The notes below the pieces were generated by a model. That model was not told the DNA's origin and made no database searches. It worked only from the letters and a program-made list of their open reading frames with translations. A program made the translations under genes and the position numbers. From assembly GCA_026692665.1 (NCBI GenBank), contig JAPLOF010000047.1, positions 1 to 46,709 of the forward strand: 46,709 nucleotides of DNA, in the 5' to 3' direction. Positions 20,358 through 30,424 of the stretch are shown here, piece after piece; position 1 is the first letter of the stretch; every line of letters begins with the position of its first letter. This DNA is from Planctomycetota bacterium (GTDB lineage Bacteria; Planctomycetota; UBA1135; GCA-002686595).

Positions 20358-21713
20358 TCAGCTCGCGCGTTCGTAGGGGCGCTCGCCCGTCCGGATCTCC
20401 GCCCCGTCGCTCGACATCCAGCGCACGTTGGCCTCCTCGCGCGTCTCGATGTGGACGGACGCACCCCACAGCCGCGACAGGCTCTTCAGGGTCTCGGCCG
20501 CGTGGCTGAGCTGCAGGTCGCGGCCGTCGTGATGGTGGCGCAGGACCAGCTCGCCACGTCCCGCGTGGTCGTCGTCGACCAGCTCGATCTGCGGCAGGCC
20601 GCCCCAGGAAAGGTCCAGGAGGAGGCGCTCCTTCACGGCGCGCGCCTCGCGGTCGACGACCTCCGTGCGGCCCGTGCGCCCGTTCCTGCCGAACAGGAAC
20701 AGCGCGTTCCTGGCCACGAAATCCTCGTCCACGATCTCGTCCACGAAGGACGCGTCGTTGTGCACCCGCCGCAGGCGGAACAGGTCGAGGCCGCGCTCCT
20801 CGGCCGTGCGGAACATCTCGATCCCGAGCTTGTACGGGTTCAGGTTGCCGGGCGACGACGCCGTCGCCCCGCTGTGGCAGTCGGCGAACTCGACGACCTC
20901 GGACGCGTCCAGCACGCCGCCGGTCAGGATCCGGCTGTGCCAGAAGCTCGCCCAGCCCTCGTTCATGATCTTCGTCATGCGCTGGGGCAGGAAGTAGTAG
21001 GCCTCCGCCCGGACGATCCGCAACAGCTCGCGCTGCCACTCGGCGACCGGGGCGCGCTCGGCCAGGAATCCCAGGATGTCGAAGGTCGGCGGACGGCTGG
21101 AGCTGGAGCCCAGCGCGCGCTCGCGCACGGCCTCGAAGCTGGCACCCGCCGCTTCCCCGGCTGCGCGCGTAGCACCGGCGCGGACCTTCATGTGCTCGCG
21201 CAACGGCAGGAACGGGTCGAGCAGGTTGTCCAGGACCAGGGCCGAGTCCATGAACGCCTCGACCGCGTCCTGGCCGTGCAAGTCGATCGCGCGCCGGATG
21301 CGCGTGCCGTGGTCGGCCATGCGGTCGAGCATCCGCCGGTCCGTCGGCTGGAACCACACGTTGTGCTTGAAGAAGTCGGCGTGACCGAGCACGTGCGCCA
21401 TGACGAGCTTCTGCTCCATGTCGCTGTTCGTGCGCACGAGCCACGCATACGCCGGATCGGTGTTGATGACGAGCTCGTAGATGCGCGAGAGCCCGTACTG
21501 CCGGCCCTTGTCGAGCCGCTCGAAGTCCATGCCGAAGCGCCACGACGGATAGCGCACGGGGAACCCGCCGTAGGCCGCCAGCGCGTTCACGTCGCGCGCG
21601 TCGACCATCTCGAACGCGACCTCGCCGAAGTCGAGCCCCGCGGCGCGCGCGATCCGCTCGATGCGCGTGGCTTCGTGGCGCAGCTGCGGCGGCAGTTCGG
21701 TCTTCCCGGCCAT
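20358..21713 (-). CDS. spoVR: SpoVR family protein
   Basis: A 451-residue SpoVR/YcgB-family protein. Typical stretches are GGFPVRYPSWRFGMDFE, YELVINTDPAYAWLVRTNSD, MAHVLGHADFFKHN, QRMTKIMNEGWASFWHS and KLGIEMFRTAEERG. SpoVR affects spore cortex in Bacillus. In non-spore-formers it travels with yeaG/prkA and yeaH as part of a stress response, and its biochemical activity is not known. The open frame runs farther upstream, but MAGKTELPPQL at 21713 is the real start: its ATG shares one base with the TGA of yhbH (TGATG), so translation is coupled. It is somewhat short for the family but looks complete. Confidence 0.94.
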   Translation of the reverse strand: MAGKTELPPQLRHEATRIERIARAAGLDFGEVAFEMVDARDVNALAAYGGFPVRYPSWRFGMDFERLDKGRQYGLSRIYELVINTDPAYAWLVRTNSDMEQKLVMAHVLGHADFFKHNVWFQPTDRRMLDRMADHGTRIRRAIDLHGQDAVEAFMDSALVLDNLLDPFLPLREHMKVRAGATRAAGEAAGASFEAVRERALGSSSSRPPTFDILGFLAERAPVAEWQRELLRIVRAEAYYFLPQRMTKIMNEGWASFWHSRILTGGVLDASEVVEFADCHSGATASSPGNLNPYKLGIEMFRTAEERGLDLFRLRRVHNDASFVDEIVDEDFVARNALFLFGRNGRTGRTEVVDREARAVKERLLLDLSWGGLPQIELVDDDHAGRGELVLRHHHDGRDLQLSHAAETLKSLSRLWGASVHIETREEANVRWMSSDGAEIRTGERPYERAS

Positions 21714-22819
21714 CAGCGCCCCTTCCCCAGGAACAGACGGATCGCCTCGGCGATCCCCTCGCGGTCGTTCACGCTGGCGGTGACCAGCTTCTCCTCGCCC
21801 TCGAGGCCCGTGTCGAGGTCCTTCTTGAACTGCCCCGAGCCGTAGGCGCTCTTGACTTGGCCGTAGCAGAACTGGTTCACCCGCGGGAGCAGCTCGTCGC
21901 GCAGGATCGAAATGCACTTCTCCGTGTCGCGCGCCGACCAGTTGTCGCCGTCGGAGTAGTGGAACGGGTAGAGGTTCCAGTCCTCGGGCCGGTACTTGTC
22001 GCGCACGAGCTGCAGGAGCAGCTCGTAGGCCGAGCTGATCTTCGTGCCGCCCGATTCGCGCAAGGAGAAGAAGCTCTGCTGGTCGACGATCTTCGCGACG
22101 GCGTCGTGGACGATGTAGACGACCTCCAGGTTCTGGTACTGGCTGCGCAGCCAGGTGTCGATCCAGAACGCCTTGATGCGCACGACGTCCTTCTGCTCGC
22201 GGCCCATCGAGCCCGAGACGTCCATCACGTGGAAGATGACGGCCGACGAATCCGGCTTGGGCGCGCGCTTCTTCCAGCGGAAGCGCTCGTCCTCCGGCAT
22301 CGGGATCACCTCGGGCGCCGTCGGATCGAAGACGCCCTCCGCGATCGTGCGCCGCAAGGCGTTCCGGAACGTGCGGCGGAAGTGCCGCAGCGACTTGGGC
22401 CCCGTGTCGCGCACGCCCGAGTAGCGTCCGCCGTCGGAGACCAGCGCCTTGTCGCCGCGTGGCTCGATGTTCGGCAGCTCGAGCTCCTCGCCCAGCATGC
22501 GCGCCAGGTCCTCCAACTCGACGTCGACCTCGAGGACGTGCTGGCCGGCCTCCTCGCCCGCGCCGCCGGCGCCTTCGCCGTCCTTGGCATCGCCTTCGAC
22601 CGGTTGGCCCTTCTCGCCCTGGCCCTGACCGACGCCCGTCTTCGAGTTGTCGCCGAAATGGAACCGGGGCAGCTCGATCTGCGGGATGGGGATCGTCACC
22701 GAGTGCTCGCCGCGCCGGCCGAGCAGCTCGCTCGTCGAGAGGTACTTGCGCAAGTCCGATCGCAGCCGCCCGCGGACGATCTCGCGGAAGCGCGCGCGGT
22801 CGCGTTCGATGCGGTGCAT
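21713..22819 (-). CDS. yhbH: YhbH/YeaH family protein (DUF444)
   Basis: A 368-residue DUF444 protein. The N-terminus DRARFREIVRGRLRSDLRKY and IPIPQIELPRFHFGD are family hallmarks. A Gly/Glu-rich flexible stretch at about 60-90 is followed by a von Willebrand A-like part with the metal-site motif VMDVSGSMG. ESGGTKISSAYELLLQL and YFHYSDGDNW-like motifs follow. It is the partner of PrkA and SpoVR in the yeaG-yeaH-ycgB set. The ATG at 22819 has AGGAG 6 nt upstream, within the 10 nt after the prkA stop. Confidence 0.94.
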   Translation of the reverse strand: MHRIERDRARFREIVRGRLRSDLRKYLSTSELLGRRGEHSVTIPIPQIELPRFHFGDNSKTGVGQGQGEKGQPVEGDAKDGEGAGGAGEEAGQHVLEVDVELEDLARMLGEELELPNIEPRGDKALVSDGGRYSGVRDTGPKSLRHFRRTFRNALRRTIAEGVFDPTAPEVIPMPEDERFRWKKRAPKPDSSAVIFHVMDVSGSMGREQKDVVRIKAFWIDTWLRSQYQNLEVVYIVHDAVAKIVDQQSFFSLRESGGTKISSAYELLLQLVRDKYRPEDWNLYPFHYSDGDNWSARDTEKCISILRDELLPRVNQFCYGQVKSAYGSGQFKKDLDTGLEGEEKLVTASVNDREGIAEAIRLFLGKGR

Positions 22820-22829
22820 GGCGGGACTC

Positions 22830-24869
<2,040 letters not shown>

Positions 24870-25097
24870 GGCGGCCGCTCCAGCGGTGGAGGTTCAGATG
24901 CGCCGTGGCCGGAGGAACTCCGCGGCGCGGGGATGTCGTGACGTACCGAGCCTTTCGGTCGGAGGCCCCGACTTCTGGAGCCGCGCCGCTGCCACGGGGC
25001 GAACCCAGCCCTCCGGGACGCACGTAGCCCCTCTGGAAGAGCTTTCCAGGCATCCACCCCGGTTCCCCGCCGCAGAGACCCGGCCGTTCGCCTCTGC

Positions 25098-25103
25098 TAG
25101 GCT
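25098..25103 (+). promoter_or_regulatory. Candidate -10 box (TAGGCT) of a leaderless promoter
   Basis: TAGGCT fits TANNNT and ends 8 nt before the GTG at 25112. The spacer TCGCACCC is not a ribosome binding site. Confidence 0.45.
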
Positions 25104-25111
25104 TCGCACCC

Positions 25112-26041
25112 GTGAGTTCCCGCGCGCGCATCGTCGTCCCGGCCCTGTTCCTCTCCCTCTGTTCCGCCGGCTGTCCCGACGCCGGCGGCGGAGCGACGCC
25201 TCCAGCCTTCGATGCCGAGCGCGCCTGGAAGGGCCTCCTGCACCAGGTGGAGATCGGTCCGCGCCCCTCCGGGACCCCGGCGAACGAGACTTGCCGCCAG
25301 TGGATCGAGTCCGAGCTGCGCGGGATGGGCCTCGAGCCCGCCCGCGAGACGTTCACCGACAAGACGCCCGCCGGCGACATCCAGTTCTCGAACGTCTACG
25401 CCGAGCTGCCCGGCACGGACCCGAAGGCCGGCTGGATCTTCGTCGGGTCGCACTTCGACACGAAGCGCATGTCCTTCCGTTTCGTCGGCGCGAACGACGG
25501 CGCGTCGAGCACCGCCGCGCTGATCGAGGTGGCGCGCTCGATCGCCCAGGGCGGCAAGCGCGCGATCGGCTACCGGTTCGTGTTCTTCGACGGCGAGGAG
25601 GCCATCCGCGAGGAATGGCTGGGCGACGACAACACGTACGGTTCGCGGCACCACGTCAAGGTCTTGCGCGAGAACGGACGCCTCGACTCGCTGCGCGCTT
25701 TCGTGCTGCTCGACATGGTCGGGGACAAGGACCTGAAGCTCACGAGCGACACCTTGTCGGACCGCAAGCTCATGGAGACCTTCACGAAAGCCGCCCGCGA
25801 CATCGGCCTCGGGCGCCACGTGGGCGGCAAGTCGATGGAGGTGCGCGACGACCACGTGCCCTTCCTGATGGCGCGGGTGCGAGCCGTCGACCTGATCGAC
25901 TTCGACTTCGGCCCGAACAACGCCTACTGGCACACCGACAAGGACACGGTCGAGAACTGCTCGAAGGAGAGCTTGGACGCGATCGGACGGATCACGCTGC
26001 GCGGGCTCGCCGATCTCGAGGCTTCGCTCGCGCCGCGCTGA
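25112..26041 (+). CDS. M28 family glutaminyl-peptide cyclotransferase-like protein
   Basis: A 309-residue exported M28-fold protein. The N-terminus has a signal and a possible lipid cysteine (SAGC, residue 21), though the lipobox is weak. Zinc ligands are likely in GSHFDTK, GANDGASSTAA, FFDGEEA and WHTDKDT. The FFDGEEA...YGSRHH spacing and the VEIGPRPSGTPAN start resemble animal-type glutaminyl cyclases (M28F). Those enzymes convert N-terminal Gln to pyroglutamate and do not act as aminopeptidases. Cyclase activity is the better guess, with aminopeptidase as the alternative. GTG start at 25112, no ribosome binding site. It is a lone plus-strand gene convergent with the UDG gene. Confidence 0.88.
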   Translation: MSSRARIVVPALFLSLCSAGCPDAGGGATPPAFDAERAWKGLLHQVEIGPRPSGTPANETCRQWIESELRGMGLEPARETFTDKTPAGDIQFSNVYAELPGTDPKAGWIFVGSHFDTKRMSFRFVGANDGASSTAALIEVARSIAQGGKRAIGYRFVFFDGEEAIREEWLGDDNTYGSRHHVKVLRENGRLDSLRAFVLLDMVGDKDLKLTSDTLSDRKLMETFTKAARDIGLGRHVGGKSMEVRDDHVPFLMARVRAVDLIDFDFGPNNAYWHTDKDTVENCSKESLDAIGRITLRGLADLEASLAPR

Positions 26042-26048
26042 CGACTCA

Positions 26049-26062
26049 CGGGCTGCGGCCCG
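26049..26062. terminator. Possible bidirectional hairpin between convergent genes
   Basis: CGGGC-TGCG-GCCCG is a 5-bp GC stem with a 4-nt loop. It sits in the 38-nt gap between the convergent M28 and UDG genes. There is no T-run, so intrinsic termination is uncertain. Confidence 0.33.
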
Positions 26063-26079
26063 GAGCCAGCCGAGCGAGG

Positions 26080-26667
26080 TCAGGCGTCGTCGGCCAAGAC
26101 GCTCGCGACACGGCGGCGCAGGCGCGGCAGGAGTTCGCTGTCGAACCAGGGATTGCGCCGAAGCCAGAGGTTGTTGCGCGGGCTCGGATGCGGCAACGGC
26201 ACGACCTTCGGCCAGTGCGTACGCCAGTTCTGCACGACCTCGGTGACGGAAGCGCCAGACTCCGGCAGGTGATACGCCTGGGCATACTGGCCGATCACCA
26301 GCGTCAACTCCAAGCGTTCGAGTCGCTTCAGCAGCAACGCTCGCCACTCGTCCGCGCACTCCGCACGGGGAGGGAGATCCCCGCTCCTTCCGGTGCCGGG
26401 GAAACAGAACCCCATCGGCAGGATCGCGACGCGGTTCGGGTCGTAGAACACCTTGGACTCGATGCCCAACCATTCGCGCAGCCGATCCCCGCTCGCGTCG
26501 GCGAACGGCGTACCCGATAGGTGGACCTTGCGGCCGGGCGCCTGACCGGCGATCAGGATCCGCGCGCTCGGATGAAGTTGGAGGACGGGCCGCGGTCCCA
26601 GTGGAAGGTGGTCGGCGCACACGGTGCATGCGCGCACCTCGTTCAAGAGGGTCTTGAAGCCCTTCAA
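26080..26667 (-). CDS. Uracil-DNA glycosylase family protein
   Basis: A 195-residue member of the uracil-DNA glycosylase superfamily. It shows ILIAGQAPGRKVHLSGTPF (active-site loop), DASGDRLREWLGI, VAILPMGFCFPGTGRSGDLP and the DNA-binding PHPSPRN near the C-terminus. These fit a widespread bacterial branch annotated simply as UDG family. It removes uracil, or related bases, from DNA. An N-terminal ACTVC pair and two later cysteines (GFC, AEC) could hold a metal or cluster, but I cannot assign this. The open frame extends to 27003, yet the protein-like part starts at about 26667. TTG there follows AGGAAG by 7 nt and is my chosen start. Confidence 0.85.
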   Translation of the reverse strand: MKGFKTLLNEVRACTVCADHLPLGPRPVLQLHPSARILIAGQAPGRKVHLSGTPFADASGDRLREWLGIESKVFYDPNRVAILPMGFCFPGTGRSGDLPPRAECADEWRALLLKRLERLELTLVIGQYAQAYHLPESGASVTEVVQNWRTHWPKVVPLPHPSPRNNLWLRRNPWFDSELLPRLRRRVASVLADDA

Positions 26668-27012
26668 GAGGGCGCTTCCTCTCCGCCTTGGGCATCGGTC
26701 CTGTAGACAGGAACACTGGGGCGGGGAGTCGTCATGAGGACGAGTACGCCACGCTGGCGGGGTTGAGACCTGCTTCCCACGTCGAGATCGCGCGGGAACT
26801 CGCGACCAGCAGCCGGAAGACGAGGCTCGCTCTTCGCAGGAGCTCAGGCGGGTCGCCAGATGGAGCTCGATCCGCAGGCTCCCGGGATCCTCTTCCGGGG
26901 CGGGCCGCTCCGGGTTGGGCGAGTCCGCGGCGAGGGAGTCTTGTCCGTGCTCGAAGCGCGATGGCCCGAAGCTCAGATCGCTGCGCCGAATGGCTGGATG
27001 CAACGTCCAGCG
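26668..27012. other. 345-nt region with no gene seen
   Basis: This gap lies between the UDG start and the end of the M14-like pseudogene. Open frames cross it on both strands, but none reads like a protein family. The only structure seen near the UDG end is the inverted repeat at 26699-26712 and a repeated TTCAAGAGG overlapping the UDG start. Confidence 0.5.
26699..26712. promoter_or_regulatory. Possible operator: inverted repeat upstream of the UDG gene
   Basis: TCCTGT-AG-ACAGGA is a perfect 6-bp dyad with a 2-nt centre, and the flanks extend it to 18 bp with one mismatch. It ends 31 nt before the TTG start of a DNA-repair gene. No regulator can be named, and dyads this short also occur by chance. 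Confidence 0.28.
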
Positions 27013-28407
27013 TCAGCGTCCGAGCGCCACGTCGAACTCCAGACGCCCGCCGCGCAGGCTGCGGAACACGAGGCGCAGCACGCCGCCCTCGTCGCCCTCC
27101 ACGGCCAGGTAGAGGCGCACGGACTCGTTGCCTTGCAGGTGCCCGATCCGCCACGTCTTGCCGCGCGGCACGTCGAGGTTTCCCACGGGCTGGCCGTCGC
27201 GCCGCAGTCCGATCCTCGAGACCCGCGCGCCTTCGGCGTCGAGCCACACGCTGGCCGGAGCCTTGGCGCGTTCCTCGGCGCTCGCCGTGGGCAGGCCGCC
27301 CGCGACGCGCAACTCGACCTCGACCAGCCACAGCCGCTCGCGCAGGCGCTCGGCGCGCACGCGGGTCCCCTCGAGGCGCGGCAGCTCGCGCAAGAGGGCC
27401 TCGATGGCGAGAGGCAGCGCCTGGAATCCCGCGCGGACTCCGTCGGCCACTGCCGTCGAGCCGCTCCACGGATCGAGCGCCAGGACGCAAGCTCCGGCGC
27501 GCGCGCGCGCGAACGCGGCGAGGCTGCCCGGCTGAGCCAGCGCGGCGTCCCGCGCCTGTGCGAGCAGAGCCGCGTCGAGCTGGGTGCGTGCCGCGATGCG
27601 CGCCAGGGCGGGTTCCACGGCCGGCGGCGCCGACTCCGTCGTCGGGCTCGCGCGCACGAGCACGGCGAGCGCCCCGATGTTCGTCCGCTGCGCGACGAGA
27701 CGCGCCAGATCGCGCGTCTCGGGCTCGGAGCACGGATACGGCCCCTGCGGACACTCGATCGCATCCGAGGGCTGCCATCCGGCCGGGAAATTGCGGTCCA
27801 GGCGGCAGGTGCGTTCGGCCGCCGTCCCGACCGCGAACGCGCCGTCGGGGTCGGGCGCGGGCACGGCGTACAGCGTCACTCCGGCCAGCAGTTCGGCCGT
27901 CGGGGGTTCGCGCTCGGCGCGCTCGAGCAGCATCCGGACCGCGTAGAGAGCGGCCTAGGGACCGCCCGGACGTTCGCCGAAACGCGCTTCGAGATCGGTC
28001 GCGAGCAGGGCCGCGGGACGCTGATCCGGGTCGCCGGCGAGATCGCCGAGGGTCAACAGCGCGATCCGCCGCCCCTGCTTGCTCGTGCCGAGCGTGGAGA
28101 CGCGCAGGCGCGCGGGGTGCGCGGCCACCAGCCGCGCGATCTCGCTCTCGAATGCGGCTTCGGTCCACGCGGCTGCATAGGCCGCGGGAGCCGGCGCGAG
28201 GGCGGGGACCGGAACCGGCTCGATCGCGGGCTCCGGCGGAACGACCTGCACCGGCGGCGCGGGCTCGGGGACGACCTCCGGCGGTGCGGGGACGGGTTCC
28301 TGCGCGTGCGCGCGGACGCCGGCCGCCGCGAGCAGCACGCAGACCGCGGCGAGCAGCGCTCGCGGCGCGCGGACGCGGCGATCGGACGGCACGGAGGCTC
28401 GTCTCAC
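27013..28407 (-). pseudogene. M14 carboxypeptidase-like gene interrupted by an in-frame TAG
   Basis: Two open pieces in the same frame make one M14-like protein of 465 codons including stops. The upstream piece (28407-27955) has a signal peptide (ALLAAVCVLLAAAG), a Pro-rich linker and the M14 entry motif STLGTSKQGRRIALLTLGD. It stops at TAG (27957-27955). The same frame continues at once with ALYAVRMLLERAERE, VTLYAVPAPDPDGAF, the substrate-site CRLDRNFPAGW and GPYPCSEPETRDLARLV. A GTG at 28407 overlaps the previous stop by 4 nt; GTG at 28392 is an alternative. The zinc motif HxxE is absent (ATDLEARFGE instead) and the later zinc His is also missing (VLVRASPTTE). Even the intact protein would therefore probably not be a working carboxypeptidase. 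Alternatives are a sequencing error, a recent nonsense mutation (GAG or CAG to TAG), read-through, or restart at ATG 27933. Confidence 0.8.
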
Positions 28408-30257
28408 GGCTTCACCTCGCGGGTGACCGGGGCGGCCCACGGCGCGCGCGCCGCGAGCTTCAGGGTGCCGCCCGGCGGCACGAGCACGACCGCCGTGATC
28501 TCGCGGCTCGTCGCACCCGGATCGAGCACGCCGAGGCGCGCGTCGAGCTCGCCCCACAGGAGCCGCGCACCGTTCGGCAGCTCCAGCGTGACGCGCGCGC
28601 CCTCCGCGCCGCCCAGTCCTGTCGGCAGACGACCCGTGTTCTCGAGCCGAGCGCGCACCGTGACCACTTCTCCGTCGCGCGACGCCTCGACGACGCGCAG
28701 CTCGAGATTCGGCGCTCCGACGGCGAGCTTCTTCACGAACTGCGCCAGACCCTGCGTCGCGACTTCCAGGTTCTCCTTGGGCGGGTTCGCGCGCGCGAGC
28801 GGCAGCCATCCGCCGACGAGCGCCGTCCGGTTGTCGCCCAGGTCGACGAGGTGCCAGTCCACGAAGCCGATGCCGCCGCGGACGTCGTCGAGCCAGCGCG
28901 CCCACGCGCCCTCGGTGTTCGGGGCGGACGCCTCGGCCGCGCTCACGGAACGCGGTTCCGCGCGCGGATTCCCGGCGGTTCCGCGCGGATCGACGCGTTC
29001 GTCGAGCGGGCCCCACACGCCGACCTCGCAGGCCAGCGCGCCGACCACGGAGTGGATCCAGTCGAGCGCCGCGCCCGGGCGCGATTCGCCGCGCGCGAGC
29101 CGCAGCGCGATCGGATCCGTCTGCGCGCGCTGCGTGGACTCGGCGAAGAGTCGCACCGCCGCGGCGTCGGCGCGCGTGCCGGGACCGTCGCTCCACGGCA
29201 GCCCCTCGACGCCGCCGGCGCGCGCCAGCATCCCGTGATTGCCCTGGAACGCGAGCACCGCCAGCGGCGGTCGCGCGCGCATGAGATCGGCCAGCGCGCG
29301 CGACAGGTCGTCGTCGAGCGGCAGCGCTCCGCCTAGCCCGCCCGGCTCGCCGGTCCAACCCACGGGGAAGGCCAGGTCCAGGACGACGCCGCCCTCGGGG
29401 TCCTCGTTGAAGCGTCCGTCGCCGTCGTCGTCGCGGCCTTCCTTGGAACGCGTGTAACGCAGCCGATCGCCGCTCGCGGCGCGGACCAGGAAACGCGCGT
29501 CGGACCCGCGCGTCCACGGGCCGTTCGGGTCCTCGACGAGCATCTCGAGGATCTGTCCGTCGCCGTCCACGTCGTCGGGGCCGTCCTCGTCGAGCACGAG
29601 ATCTCCGTCGTCGTCGACGGCCAGGCGATCGCGTCCGTCGCACGGCTCGCCGGCCAGCGTGCGCGCGAGTCCGTCGGGCGACGCCCACGGCACGCACACG
29701 AACGCGACCGACGGAGGCAGCGTGCCGCGCGCGCGCAGGAGGTCGTCGACGGCGCGCACGACGCCCTCGCAGCCGGCGAGCGACACGCCGTCGAGGCCGC
29801 CCAGGAGGAACACGGTCGGCCGCTCCGCCAGCGGGCGTTCCCCCGGGGCACCGAACTGGAGCGCCGGCGTGCTGCGCCCGCTGCGCGACGCCGGCAGGAC
29901 GACGGCCTCGGCGAGCCCGGTCGCCACCCAGGCGTTCGTCCAGACCGCGATGTCCTCGTGGGTGCGGTAGCGCGCGTCCCACGCGGCCGGCAGCGCGGGC
30001 ATCGGCTGAGCGGCCGGTTCCTGGACCGGCGCGGCGCCCGGCGTCGTCGCGGGCCGGACGTCGCCCGCGCCCTGGATGGTCGCCGCGGGCGGCGTCGGCG
30101 GTTCCTCGCGCGGGGCGACGGCGGGCGGGGTCGTCCCCGAGTCGGGCTGGACGACGGGCGGAGTCGCGGGCGGGGTGCCGGCGGACGGATCCTGGGCCCA
30201 GAGCGGCGCTCCCAGCGCCAACCCGGCGATCCACGATGCTCGCGACGCTCCTGCCAA
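28404..30257 (-). CDS. M14 carboxypeptidase-like secreted protein lacking zinc ligands
   Basis: A 617-residue exported protein with an N-terminal signal (WIAGLALGAPLWAQ) and a long Pro/Thr linker. The M14-like region shows RPTVFLLGGLDGVSLAG, FVCVPWASPDGLA, an Asp-rich calcium-type insert (DDDGDLVLDEDGPDDVDGDG and a second DDDGDGRFNEDP), and VLDLAFPVGWTG where active enzymes have LNRNFP. The HxxE ligand pair is replaced by GGLDG, and the later His region reads AVLAFQGNHGM. It is therefore probably a binding protein rather than an enzyme. A beta-rich C-terminal part (about 500-617) may be an adhesion or CARDB-like domain. Start is TTG at 30257 after GAGGA. It overlaps the next M14-like gene by 4 nt, so the pair is coupled. 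A TAGACT box at 30318-30323 could be its -10. Confidence 0.82.
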   Translation of the reverse strand: MAGASRASWIAGLALGAPLWAQDPSAGTPPATPPVVQPDSGTTPPAVAPREEPPTPPAATIQGAGDVRPATTPGAAPVQEPAAQPMPALPAAWDARYRTHEDIAVWTNAWVATGLAEAVVLPASRSGRSTPALQFGAPGERPLAERPTVFLLGGLDGVSLAGCEGVVRAVDDLLRARGTLPPSVAFVCVPWASPDGLARTLAGEPCDGRDRLAVDDDGDLVLDEDGPDDVDGDGQILEMLVEDPNGPWTRGSDARFLVRAASGDRLRYTRSKEGRDDDGDGRFNEDPEGGVVLDLAFPVGWTGEPGGLGGALPLDDDLSRALADLMRARPPLAVLAFQGNHGMLARAGGVEGLPWSDGPGTRADAAAVRLFAESTQRAQTDPIALRLARGESRPGAALDWIHSVVGALACEVGVWGPLDERVDPRGTAGNPRAEPRSVSAAEASAPNTEGAWARWLDDVRGGIGFVDWHLVDLGDNRTALVGGWLPLARANPPKENLEVATQGLAQFVKKLAVGAPNLELRVVEASRDGEVVTVRARLENTGRLPTGLGGAEGARVTLELPNGARLLWGELDARLGVLDPGATSREITAVVLVPPGGTLKLAARAPWAAPVTREVKP

Positions 30258-30424
30258 CTCCGTCCTCGTCTGCCCGTCCCTGGATCGCCCGCCCGACGGG
30301 GTCCACTGGAGCGGCCGAGTCTACTTCCGAGTGGACCGGACCGTTGGAGGCGAGCTTTCGCCCAGGCGATTCGGGGAGGAGCGACCGCGGGCAGCCGCGA
30401 GGTCGCCCCGGCGGCCGAACCGGG

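Noticed and set aside
25033..25049. CTGGAA-N5-TTCCAG as a firm operator of prkA
   Set aside because: A 6-bp dyad is short enough to occur by chance, and there is only one copy.
26668..27003. N-terminal extension of the UDG protein up to 27003
   Set aside because: The ~112 extra residues are not family-like, and a well-placed ribosome binding site supports TTG at 26667.
27955..27957. TAG read as pyrrolysine
   Set aside because: No pyl genes are in the window, and the site is not at a catalytic position. A single nonsense change is simpler.
27013..28407. Frameshift as the cause of the split M14-like gene
   Set aside because: The stop and both halves are in one frame. Only a TAG interrupts it.
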